From contig CAMDCE010000037.1 in assembly GCA_945889625.1 (NCBI GenBank), positions 1 through 50,041 of the forward strand: a DNA stretch of 50,041 bases, in the 5' to 3' direction. The notes under the pieces were generated by a model. That model had not been told where the DNA came from, did no database searches, and saw only the letters and a list, made by a program, of their open reading frames with translations. Within the stretch, counting starts at the first letter, position 1, and each line of letters opens with the position of its first letter. This DNA is from Asaia bogorensis. Lineage in GTDB: Bacteria; Pseudomonadota; Alphaproteobacteria; Reyranellales; Reyranellaceae. Shown one piece after another: positions 39,416 to 47,440 of the stretch. The position numbers were made by a program, and so were the translations under genes.

Positions 39416-40576
39416 ATGACCGACATCCCGCGACCCTTGCACGGCCTGCGCATCCTCGACTTCTCGACCACCATCGCCGGCCCGCATTGCAGCCGCCTGA
39501 TGGCCGACATGGGCGCCGACGTGATCAAGGTCGAATCGCCCGAGGGCGACCTGATGCGCAGCCGCCCGGTGCAGCGCGACGGCGCCGGCACGATGTTCGG
39601 CCAACTCAATGCCGGCAAGCGCTCGATCGTGCTCGACCTCAAGCGGCCCGAAGCGATTGCGGCGATCAAGAAGCTGGTGGCCAAGGTCGACATCGTGCTG
39701 GAGAACTATCGGCCGGGCGTGATGAAGCGGCTGGGGTTGGACTATCCGGAACTGGCGAAGATCAACCCGAAGATCATCTACGCCGCCATCTCGGGCTACG
39801 GCCAGACCGGCCCCGCCGCCGGACGGCCGGCCTATGCGCCGGTGATCCATGCCTCGACCGGTTACGACATGGCGCATCTCTTCTATCAGCAGGGCCGCGA
39901 GCGGCCGGACAATTGCGGCATCTTCGTCGCCGACTACGCCTCTGGCGCCTACGCCATGGGCGCCATCCTAGCGGCCGTCCATCAGCGTCACGTCACGGGC
40001 AAGGGCCAGATGATCGACGTCTCGATGTTCGAGGCGCTGGTCGGCATGCTGCTGGGCGAGGTCAACCGTGCGCAGTTCGACTTCGATATGCCGTCGCGGC
40101 CGATGTACGGCCCGGTCGAAGCCAAGGACGGCTACGTCATGCTGGCCACCGCCAGCGAGCGGACCTTCCAGGACATGGCGATCGCCGCCGGCCGGCGCGA
40201 CTGGCTGACCGATCCGCGCTTCGAGAAATATGCCGAACGGCGCATGAACTGGGGCCAGTTCGTCGACGAATTCGAGCAATGGTCGAGGAAGCTCACGGTC
40301 AAGGAATGCGTCGCTGCGCTCGAGAAGCACGGCGTGCCGTGCTCGCCCTATCTCACCGTGACCGAGGCGCTGAACGACCCGCAGGTTGCCCATCGTGGCT
40401 CGCTCTGCACCATCGAGGACAGCGCCGGTTCCTACAAGTCGCCCGCTCCGCCCTTCCGCTTCTCCGGCTCGCCCCTGCAAAGCGGCCCCAAAGTATCGAA
40501 GCTCGGCGAACATACCAGGAGCGTGCTCGCCGACGCGGGTCTCAGCGCGGCCGAGATCGAGACGTTGGCGAAGTAA
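39416..40576 (+). CDS. Class III CoA-transferase (CaiB/BaiF family)
   Basis: A 386-residue family III CoA-transferase, which moves CoA between carboxylic acids through an aspartyl-CoA intermediate. The N-terminal GLRILDFSTTIAGPHCSRLMADMGADVIKVE is diagnostic. The catalytic aspartate is Asp173 in FVADYASG. An in-frame GTG at 39404 is possible; I use the ATG at 39416. It follows the EamA gene closely and the MHS symporter gene begins 12 bases after its stop. The set suggests uptake and CoA-activation of an organic acid; which acid is unknown. Confidence 0.92.
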   Translation: MTDIPRPLHGLRILDFSTTIAGPHCSRLMADMGADVIKVESPEGDLMRSRPVQRDGAGTMFGQLNAGKRSIVLDLKRPEAIAAIKKLVAKVDIVLENYRPGVMKRLGLDYPELAKINPKIIYAAISGYGQTGPAAGRPAYAPVIHASTGYDMAHLFYQQGRERPDNCGIFVADYASGAYAMGAILAAVHQRHVTGKGQMIDVSMFEALVGMLLGEVNRAQFDFDMPSRPMYGPVEAKDGYVMLATASERTFQDMAIAAGRRDWLTDPRFEKYAERRMNWGQFVDEFEQWSRKLTVKECVAALEKHGVPCSPYLTVTEALNDPQVAHRGSLCTIEDSAGSYKSPAPPFRFSGSPLQSGPKVSKLGEHTRSVLADAGLSAAEIETLAK

Positions 40577-40588
40577 CAGGAAGTGCAG

Positions 40589-41842
40589 ATGGACCGCCCG
40601 CTCACGCGCAAGGTCATCGCTGCCGGTGCGGTCGGCAATGTGCTGGAGTGGTACGACTTCGCGATCTACGGCTATTTCGCCGCCGTGATCGGACGGACCT
40701 TCTTTCCGCACGAGGATCCGGTGGCCCAGCTCCTGGCAGCCTTCGGCATCTTCGCGATCGGCTTCGTCGTGCGCCCGGTTGGCGGCGCGCTTATGGGCCA
40801 TATCGGCGACCGCTACGGACGGCGCGCGGCGCTCACCATTTCCGTAACGGCGATGGCCGTCCCGACATTCCTGATCGGCATCCTGCCGGGCTACCAAACG
40901 CTCGGCGTGATGGCGCCGGTCCTGCTCACGGTGCTGCGCGTCATCCAGGGCCTGTCGGTCGGCGGCGAATGCACCACGTCGATCGTCTTCATGGTCGAGC
41001 GCGCGCCGCCCGGCCGGCGCGGCGTGGTCGGCGCGATTTCCTGCGCCAGTGCGACCTGCGGCATGATGCTGGGATCGGCCATGGGAGCCGTCCTGTCGCT
41101 GGCGATGTCGACCGAAGCGCTCGACGACTGGGGCTGGCGCATTCCCTTCCTGCTTGGGCTGCTGGTGGGCGTGGCCGGTTACTTCCTGCGCCGCGACATT
41201 GTGGAGGCGCCGCGACAGTGGACCAGCCGGCACCTGCCGCTGGTCGAGGCGGTGCTCGATCATACGCCGCTGCTTCTGCGCCTTATCGCCCTCTCGGCGC
41301 TCAACTCGATCGGCTTCTTCGTCGTGTTCATCTATATCGTGACCTGGCTGCAGCGCAACGGCGTGCCGCCGGCGCGTGCGCTCGGCATCAACACGATCAG
41401 CATGGCGGGCGAAGTGCTGGTGATGTTCGCCATAGCGTGGTGGTCCGACCGGATCGGCCGCCGGCCGCTGGGGCTGGCCGCGGCGGCGCTCGCCTTCATC
41501 GGCGCCCTGCCGCTGTTCTGGCTGATGCACCACGACAGCTCCGCCTTGATCTTCATCGGTCAGTTGGGCTTCGTGCTGGCGCTCGGCATGTCGTGGGGCG
41601 TGCTGCCGTCCATCCTGGTCGAATCGACGCCGCCCGCCGTGCGCTGCACGCTGATCGCGCTCGGCTTCAACATCACCATGGGCGTGATCGGCGGCGTGAC
41701 GCCTCTGGTCGCGACCTGGCTGGTCGCGCGTACGCACCAAGATCTCAGCCCCGCCTTCCTGATCATGGCGGCCGCCGCCATCTCCTTCCTCAGCCTGCTG
41801 ACCTTCGAGGAGAGCTACAAAAAGACCGTCGCGACCACATAG
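40589..41842 (+). CDS. MHS-family MFS metabolite:proton symporter
   Basis: A 417-residue, 12-helix transporter. The metabolite:H+ symporter signature GNVLEWYDFAIYGYFA is at 16-31 and GDRYGRRA at 73-80. Relatives carry citrate, shikimate, alpha-ketoglutarate, proline/betaine and aromatic acids. The ATG at 40589 is chosen over an upstream GTG because AGGAAG sits six bases before it. Neighbouring CoA-transferase suggests the carried acid is turned into a CoA ester. About 100 bases without other features separate it from the PhyH gene. Confidence 0.9.
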   Translation: MDRPLTRKVIAAGAVGNVLEWYDFAIYGYFAAVIGRTFFPHEDPVAQLLAAFGIFAIGFVVRPVGGALMGHIGDRYGRRAALTISVTAMAVPTFLIGILPGYQTLGVMAPVLLTVLRVIQGLSVGGECTTSIVFMVERAPPGRRGVVGAISCASATCGMMLGSAMGAVLSLAMSTEALDDWGWRIPFLLGLLVGVAGYFLRRDIVEAPRQWTSRHLPLVEAVLDHTPLLLRLIALSALNSIGFFVVFIYIVTWLQRNGVPPARALGINTISMAGEVLVMFAIAWWSDRIGRRPLGLAAAALAFIGALPLFWLMHHDSSALIFIGQLGFVLALGMSWGVLPSILVESTPPAVRCTLIALGFNITMGVIGGVTPLVATWLVARTHQDLSPAFLIMAAAAISFLSLLTFEESYKKTVATT

Positions 41843-41943
41843 ACCGACATGCTGACGAAGGCGCGGCATGGGCGTAAGGTATCGGTCTCAGAAGAAGGTG
41901 GCTGCAACGTCTTCCCGCCCGCCTAGGCCCGAGGAAATCGACC

Positions 41944-42777
41944 ATGCCCAACATGCTGAACGCCGCCCAGACGGCCGAGTTCAACGAAAAAGGCTTCACC
42001 TACGCGCGCGGCCTATTCGCGCCCGATGAGATCAAGCTGCTCACCGAGGCGATGGAGCAGGACCCGGCGGTGCGCGACAGCATCCTCGACCGCCGCGACG
42101 GCGAAGGCCGCTCGACGCGCATCGCGTTGTGGAACCGCGCCGGCGATTCGGTCTATGGCCTGGCCGCCCGCACCCAACGCATGGTCGATACGTCCGTCGC
42201 TCTCCTCGGCGGACCGGTCTATCACTACCAGTCCAAGCTCACGGCCAAGGAGCCCGAAGTCGGCGGCGCCTGGGAATGGCACCAGGATTACGGCTACTGG
42301 TACTACAACGGCTGCATCCGGCCCGACCTCCTGTCGGTCATGATCGCGCTCGACAAGACCGACCGGAACAACGGCTGTCTGCAGATCGCCACCGGCTCGC
42401 ACAAGCTCGGCCGCATCGACCACACGCCGCTGTCGCCGACCCAGAACGAGGTCGACCCCAAGCGCATGCCCCATATCCTCGAGCAGTGCCCGATCGAATA
42501 TTGCGAGCTGGCGGCCGGCGACGCGCTGATCTTCCACTGCAACGCCATCCACCGCTCCGATGCCAACCGCTCGGCCAACCGGCGCTGGACGCTGCTGATC
42601 TGCTACAACCGCGTCGACAACGACACCATCATCAAGACCGACGACCGCTACTTCGTGCCGCTCGAGACGGTCGATGACGACGCGATCCGCTCGGCGGGCC
42701 TCAGGTTCGCCCGCGGCGACAACCAGGAGCACTTCGCGTCGCGGCCCTACGTGCCCGACCTGCGCAAGGCATCGTAG
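41944..42777 (+). CDS. Phytanoyl-CoA dioxygenase (PhyH) family protein
   Basis: A 277-residue Fe(II)/2-oxoglutarate-dependent dioxygenase. The facial triad is His113 and Asp115 in EWHQDYGYW, with His203 in HCNAIHRSDANRS. Arg213 in SANRRW is placed to bind 2-oxoglutarate. The sequence around CLQIATGSHKLGRIDH resembles the ectoine-hydroxylase/PhyH group, but there are no ectoine genes here. It hydroxylates some small organic substrate. The gene starts about 100 bases after the MHS gene on the same strand, so membership in that transcript is possible but not certain. Confidence 0.9.
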   Translation: MPNMLNAAQTAEFNEKGFTYARGLFAPDEIKLLTEAMEQDPAVRDSILDRRDGEGRSTRIALWNRAGDSVYGLAARTQRMVDTSVALLGGPVYHYQSKLTAKEPEVGGAWEWHQDYGYWYYNGCIRPDLLSVMIALDKTDRNNGCLQIATGSHKLGRIDHTPLSPTQNEVDPKRMPHILEQCPIEYCELAAGDALIFHCNAIHRSDANRSANRRWTLLICYNRVDNDTIIKTDDRYFVPLETVDDDAIRSAGLRFARGDNQEHFASRPYVPDLRKAS

Positions 42778-42795
42778 CCCGACGGGTGGTTGCCC

Positions 42796-43269
42796 GTGGA
42801 CATCCGCAAGGCAACTGCGTCCGATATCGAGGCAATCATCGGCCTGGTGGAACCTAGCCGCCGCCAATATCAGAAGTACCAGCCGACTTTCTGGCGCAAG
42901 GCGGCGAACTCGGCCGAGGTGACGCGAACGTTCTTCACCGGGCTGTTGGCCGAACAGGGCACGTTCTTTCTGGTCGCCGTCGAGGGCGGACAATTGCTCG
43001 GGTTTCTGATTGCCCGCAAATTCCCGACGCCGCCGGTCTATGCGCCGGGTGGCGACACCTACCTGGTCGACGATTTCTGCGTTGCCGGACCCCAGCATTG
43101 GCTCACAACCGGCGAGGCCCTGCTCAGCCACGTATCCACGTTCATCCACGAGGCTGGAGCGGCGCAGATCGTGGTGGTCTGCGGCGAACGGGACCTCGCA
43201 AAGGCCGAGATGCTCCGCAGGTCCGACCTCTCCATCGCGTCCAACTGGTGGACGAAGCCGCTGAACTGA
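42796..43269 (+). CDS. GNAT-like N-acetyltransferase
   Basis: A 157-residue protein with GNAT topology: VDIRKATASDIEAIIGLV at the N-terminus, FFLVAVEGGQLLGFLIARK in the central sheet and TYLVDDFCVAGPQHWLTTGEALLSHV in the acetyl-CoA region. The usual Q/RxxGxG/A loop is degenerate (GPQHWLTTGEAL), so activity is not assured. A TTG two codons upstream is also in frame; the GTG at 42796 is better placed after GGGTGGT. It follows the PhyH gene by 18 bases. Confidence 0.7.
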   Translation: MDIRKATASDIEAIIGLVEPSRRQYQKYQPTFWRKAANSAEVTRTFFTGLLAEQGTFFLVAVEGGQLLGFLIARKFPTPPVYAPGGDTYLVDDFCVAGPQHWLTTGEALLSHVSTFIHEAGAAQIVVVCGERDLAKAEMLRRSDLSIASNWWTKPLN

Positions 43270-43563
43270 ATGGCGTCAGCACCAGACGGGCGCAGCAACT
43301 TCGATAAGGACCATAATCTTCGATTCGGACCGACCGGGCGTAGAATAGCTGTGCTAGTTCCCATCATTGAGGAGCGCGTCGTGTGCGATCTCGCGACCCT
43401 GTCAATTTTCGATGCTACTTGGTGTTTTTGGCCAAGTTGCCCTGCGTCCACAGTGAAATACGTGACGTAGCCTCTTGATTACACGGATTTTCCCCCGGTG
43501 CTGCGTTTCTTGCTGCTGTTTTTTTCGTGTTTGTTTAACCGCGCGGGTCTTCGCCGGCCGACA
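43270..43563. other. Intergenic spacer between converging GNAT genes
   Basis: About 290 bases, richer in A and T than the surroundings, with a T-rich tract near 43518-43536. A 66-codon plus-strand frame at 43270-43470 has no recognisable product and I do not support it. No strong hairpin terminator is apparent. Confidence 0.45.
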
Positions 43564-44031
43564 CTACGTTCCGGGCTTGCGCAAGGCCTCGTAGTCGCGC
43601 AGCCGGTACTTCGGCCCTTCACGTTCGCCGCACGGGACGAAGCCGAGGCGTCCCATCAGCCTGTGCGAGCGCTCGTTCGGCAGGTCGACCGACGCCAGGA
43701 TACGGTCGAGCTTCAGCACGTCGAAGCCGTGACGCATCGCGGCTTGCGCGGCTTCGAACGAGAGCCCCCTGCCCCACCAGCGTTCGCTGAGCGCGATCAG
43801 CAACTCGCACTCCGCGCCGACCGGCCGCAGCGACACGAAGCCTATGACCTCGCCGCCTTCGCACACCACCCAGGCGTCGTGGCGGCATGCCGCTTCGACA
43901 TGCCGCCGCGTTTCCTCGGGCGCGAGGACAATGTCGTCGAACAGGAAGCGTCGCACGCCGGGTTCGGTGAAGATCGCGTGCAGGGCCTCGGCGTCGTCCA
44001 CCGCGATGCGGCGCAGGACGACCGGGCTCAC
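43564..44031 (-). CDS. RimJ/RimL-type GNAT N-acetyltransferase
   Basis: A 155-residue acetyltransferase of the Acetyltransf_3 (RimJ/RimL/YdaF) type. VVLRRIAVDDAEALHAIFTEPGVRRFLF opens the fold, the acetyl-CoA loop is WWGRGLSFEAAQAAM, and VDLPNERSHRLMGRLGFV is the family's C-terminal signature. Likely substrates are a protein N-terminus or a small amine. The start is a GTG whose last bases overlap the valS stop (GTGA, 44031-44028), so it is translated as the tail of the valS transcript. Confidence 0.88.
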   Translation of the reverse strand: MSPVVLRRIAVDDAEALHAIFTEPGVRRFLFDDIVLAPEETRRHVEAACRHDAWVVCEGGEVIGFVSLRPVGAECELLIALSERWWGRGLSFEAAQAAMRHGFDVLKLDRILASVDLPNERSHRLMGRLGFVPCGEREGPKYRLRDYEALRKPGT

Positions 44032-46709
44032 GCTCCCAGGCGTTCGAGCGCCATGGTGAGGCGCGCGCGCGTCTGCTCGGCCTGGGTGCGGCGCTCGCGC
44101 TGCTCCTCGACGACCTCTTCGGGGGCGCGCGCCACGAATTGCACATTGCCCAGCTTGGCGTCGATCTTGCCGACCTCGTCGGCGAGCTTCTTGATTTCCT
44201 TCTGCAGGCGAGCACTTTCACCCGCGAAGTCGATCACGCCGGCGACCGGCAGCGCATATGTCGCTTCACCCACCACGACCTGGATGGCGCCCTTGGGGGC
44301 AATCGGCGAGTCCTCGATCCCTTCGATACGCGCCAATCGTTCGATGGCCGCGCCATGAATTCGCAAACGTTCGTTCGTGGTGCCATTGGCGCCCACCACC
44401 AGCAGCTTGAGCTTGGCACCGGCCGGCACATTGAGCTCGGCGCGCGCCGAGCGGATGTCGGAGATCAGTTTCACCAGCCAGCCCATCTCGGCATCGGCCG
44501 CGGGGTCGGTCGCGGTCGGCGCCGGCCATGGCTGGCCGATCAAGGCGCCATGCTCGGCACGATGGCCAGTCTTGTCCCAGATTTCTTCGGTGATGAAGGG
44601 CATCACCGGGTGCAGCAGCTTGGCCGTTTCGCGCAGCACGAAGGCGGTGACTGCGCGCATTTCATCTTTCTCCGGCCCGTCCTCACCCTGCAGGATCGGC
44701 TTGGTGAGCTCGACATACCAGTCGCAGACGATGCCCCAGATGAATTCGTAGAGCGTCGTGGCGGCCTCGTTCAGACGGAACTCGGCGATCGCCGTGTCGA
44801 CGCCTTGGTTGGCGCGCGCCAACTCGCCCAGCATCCATTTGTTGACGGTGAGCTTCACGCCGGCCGGATCGAAGCCTTTTGGCAACGCCGCGCCGTTCAT
44901 CTCGGCAAAGCGCGTGGCGTTCCAGAACTTGGTGGCGAAGTTGCGCGAGCCCTCGACCCGCGCCGGCGCCAGCCGGAGGCGGCCGGTCTGCGCCGATGCC
45001 AGCGACGTCACGGTGAAGCGCAGCGCATCGGCGCCGTACTTGTCGATCAGCTCCAGCGGGTCCATGGCGTTGCCCTTGGACTTCGACATCTTCTGGCCCT
45101 TCTCGTCCGTCACCAGCCCGTGCAGGTAGACGGTGCGGAACGGCACCTCGTTCATGAAATGCATGCCCATCATCATCATGCGGGCGACCCAGAAGAACAG
45201 GATGTCCCAGCCGGTCACCAGAACCGACGTCGGATAATACTTCGCGAGCTCCGGCGTCTTGTCGGGCCAGCCCAGGGTCGAGAACGGCCACAGCGCCGAG
45301 CTGAACCAGGTATCGAGCACGCCGGGATCGCGCGTGAGCGTCACGTCCTTGCCGTAGTGAGCGCGCGCCTCGGCCTTCGCCTCGTCCTCGGAAAGCGCCA
45401 CGAAGACCTTCTTGTCGGGGCCGTACCAGGCCGGAATCTGATGGCCCCACCACAGCTGGCGCGAGATGCACCACGGCTCGATGTTCTCCATCCAGCGAAA
45501 GAATTCCTCGCGCCCGCGTTCGGGCACGAACTTCACCCGCCCGTCGCGCGCCGCCGCGATCGGCTGCTGGGCGAGCTTCCTGGCGTCGGCGTACCACTGT
45601 TCGGTGAGATAGGGTTCGACCGGCACGCCGCCGCGGTCGCCGTAGGGCACGGCGTGGGTGTGCGGTTCGATCTTGTCGACGAGTCCGAGCTCTTCCATCT
45701 CGGCCACGACCTTCTTGCGGGCGGCGAAGCGGTCGAGTCCGCGATATTTCTCCGGCGCCTTGTCGTTCAGCGCGGCGAACTTGTCGAAGATGGCGATGGC
45801 TTCGAGATTGTGCCGTCGACCCACCTCGAAATCGTTGAAGTCGTGCGCCGGCGTGATCTTGACCGCGCCCGAGCCCTTCTCCGGATCGGAATATTCGTCG
45901 GCCACGATCGGGATTCGCCGGCCGACCAGCGGCAGGATGGCGTGCTTGCCGATCAGATGCTTCCACTTGGGATCGTCGGGATGCACCGCCACGCCGGTGT
46001 CGCCCAGCATCGTCTCGGGCCGCGTCGTGGCCACGACGATGTGCTCGTCGCTGCCCTCGATCGGGTATTTGAAATACCACAGGCTGCCCCTCACCTCGCG
46101 CGATTCGACCTCGAGGTCGGAGATCGCCGTCAGCATCTTGGGGTCCCAGTTGACCAACCTGAGGTCCTTGTAGATCAGGCCGGCCTTGTAGAGATCGACG
46201 AACACCTTCAGGACGGCGCGCGACAGGCCGTCGTCCATGGTGAAGCGCTCGCGCGACCAGTCGCACGAGGCGCCCAACCGACGGAGCTGCTGAGTGATGG
46301 TGCCGCCGGAGAATTCCTTCCACTCCCAGACCTTGGCCAGGAATTCCTCGCGGCTCAGCAGCTTGCGGTTCTGCGTGTTGGTCTGTGCCGCGCCCTCGAT
46401 GTCGAGGCCGATGCCTTCCTGCTCGAGATTGCGCACCACCACCATCTGGGTGGCGATGCCGGCATGGTCGGTGCCGGGCTGCCACAGCACGTCGTCGCCC
46501 TTCATGCGGCGCCAGCGCACCAGCACGTCCTGCAGCGTGTTGTCGAGCGCGTGGCCCATGTGCAGGCTGCCCGTGACGTTGGGCGGCGGGATGACGATGC
46601 AGTACGCGGGTTTCTTCGAGTCGGGATGGGCGCGGAACGCACCGGAGCTCTCCCACTCCGGGTATCGGCGGGCTTCGATCTCCTTGGGATCGTAGGTCTT
46701 GTCGAGCAT
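44028..46709 (-). CDS. valS: Valyl-tRNA synthetase
   Basis: An 893-residue class I synthetase that charges tRNA-Val and edits mischarged threonine. The HIGH motif is HMGH at 50-53 (PPPNVTGSLHMGHALD) and KMSKS is near 541-545. The editing domain lies between. The C-terminal coiled-coil arm that grips tRNA is at about 825-893 (LQKEIKKLADEVGKIDAKLG). The length is normal for proteobacteria. The start is the ATG at 46709. A terminator hairpin for the upstream popZ gene ends only 27 bases before it, so the valS promoter must overlap that hairpin unless readthrough supplies it. Confidence 0.97.
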   Translation of the reverse strand: MLDKTYDPKEIEARRYPEWESSGAFRAHPDSKKPAYCIVIPPPNVTGSLHMGHALDNTLQDVLVRWRRMKGDDVLWQPGTDHAGIATQMVVVRNLEQEGIGLDIEGAAQTNTQNRKLLSREEFLAKVWEWKEFSGGTITQQLRRLGASCDWSRERFTMDDGLSRAVLKVFVDLYKAGLIYKDLRLVNWDPKMLTAISDLEVESREVRGSLWYFKYPIEGSDEHIVVATTRPETMLGDTGVAVHPDDPKWKHLIGKHAILPLVGRRIPIVADEYSDPEKGSGAVKITPAHDFNDFEVGRRHNLEAIAIFDKFAALNDKAPEKYRGLDRFAARKKVVAEMEELGLVDKIEPHTHAVPYGDRGGVPVEPYLTEQWYADARKLAQQPIAAARDGRVKFVPERGREEFFRWMENIEPWCISRQLWWGHQIPAWYGPDKKVFVALSEDEAKAEARAHYGKDVTLTRDPGVLDTWFSSALWPFSTLGWPDKTPELAKYYPTSVLVTGWDILFFWVARMMMMGMHFMNEVPFRTVYLHGLVTDEKGQKMSKSKGNAMDPLELIDKYGADALRFTVTSLASAQTGRLRLAPARVEGSRNFATKFWNATRFAEMNGAALPKGFDPAGVKLTVNKWMLGELARANQGVDTAIAEFRLNEAATTLYEFIWGIVCDWYVELTKPILQGEDGPEKDEMRAVTAFVLRETAKLLHPVMPFITEEIWDKTGHRAEHGALIGQPWPAPTATDPAADAEMGWLVKLISDIRSARAELNVPAGAKLKLLVVGANGTTNERLRIHGAAIERLARIEGIEDSPIAPKGAIQVVVGEATYALPVAGVIDFAGESARLQKEIKKLADEVGKIDAKLGNVQFVARAPEEVVEEQRERRTQAEQTRARLTMALERLGA

Positions 46710-46736
46710 CTCTTGCAGCTTCTCTGGCCCTTAATG

Positions 46737-46768
46737 AAAAACGCCACGGAGCGGGCGCCGTGGCGTTT
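46737..46768 (-). terminator. Intrinsic terminator after popZ
   Basis: On the minus strand a perfect 11-bp stem (AAACGCCACGG / CCGTGGCGTTT, at 46768-46758 and 46749-46739) with an 8-base loop runs into five T residues (46741-46737). It lies 22 bases past the popZ stop and should end the pcm-tolC-popZ transcript. Confidence 0.8.
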
Positions 46769-46789
46769 GGAACGGTGGCGCCTTTGGGG

Positions 46790-47440
46790 TCAGCGGCGGG
46801 TCAGCCGCGCGATCTCGCGTTCGACGAAGCGTTCGACCATCGGCGGCAGATTGCGATCGAGCCATTCCTTGAGCATCGGCCGCAGCATCTCTTTGACCAT
46901 GTCCTCGATGGTCTTGCCGCCCGCGCCGACGGCTGGACCGGGGTCCGCCGCGGCCGGCGGCGGTACGCTCTCCTGCATCGCCTGGCTCAGCCGTTCGAAG
47001 GCCGAGGACGTGGCGCCGGCGACGGTGGAACCGACCAGCGACTGGTCGAGGGCGGATGGAGCGGGTGTTGGGCGTTCGGGCATGGGGTCAACATTGGGTT
47101 GCGGCATTTCGGCGGCGTTCACTGGATATATGCGCGGCAGTGGCGTGGGTGGTGCGACCGGGCGCGGCGGCGCGCTCGGCTCCTCGATCAGATCGGTGAG
47201 CAACAGGACGTCGTCGCGCCTGGACGGCGCTTCCGGACGGGTGTTGGCGGCCGGCAGCATGGGACCATCGATGGGAGGAGCGACCGGACGCGGCGCGTTG
47301 GCAGCCGCCGAACCATCGGCCGGGCCACCGGCTTGTCCGCCGACCTGGGCGCGCGCCTCGTCGTCGGAGATGATCTTGCGGATCGACGCCAGAATGTCGT
47401 CCATCGACGGGTCATTGTCCGGGCTTCGGGAATCGCTCAT
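46790..47440 (-). CDS. popZ: PopZ-family pole-organising protein (DUF2497)
   Basis: A 216-residue acidic, Pro-rich scaffold. It has the PopZ layout: a short N-terminal helix (SMDDILASIRKIISDDE) that binds client proteins, a low-complexity Pro/Ala linker over residues 35-155, and a C-terminal helical oligomerisation domain (TIEDMVKEMLRPMLKEWLDRNLPPMVERFVEREIARL). In Caulobacter PopZ forms the polar hub that anchors ParB-origin complexes. A GTG lies just before the ATG; the ATG at 47440 shares one base with the tolC stop (TGATG). The downstream terminator separates it from valS. Confidence 0.88.
   Translation of the reverse strand: MSDSRSPDNDPSMDDILASIRKIISDDEARAQVGGQAGGPADGSAAANAPRPVAPPIDGPMLPAANTRPEAPSRRDDVLLLTDLIEEPSAPPRPVAPPTPLPRIYPVNAAEMPQPNVDPMPERPTPAPSALDQSLVGSTVAGATSSAFERLSQAMQESVPPPAAADPGPAVGAGGKTIEDMVKEMLRPMLKEWLDRNLPPMVERFVEREIARLTRR

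Noticed and set aside
39487..41877. Plus-strand 796-codon frame across the CoA-transferase and MHS genes, and a 633-codon minus-strand frame at 39968-41869
   Set aside because: Both are shifted or antisense readings of two well-supported genes with intact motifs.
46737..46768. T-box or other tRNA-sensing leader for valS
   Set aside because: Only a simple hairpin with a T-run is present; there is no specifier loop or antiterminator, and T-boxes are not expected in Alphaproteobacteria.
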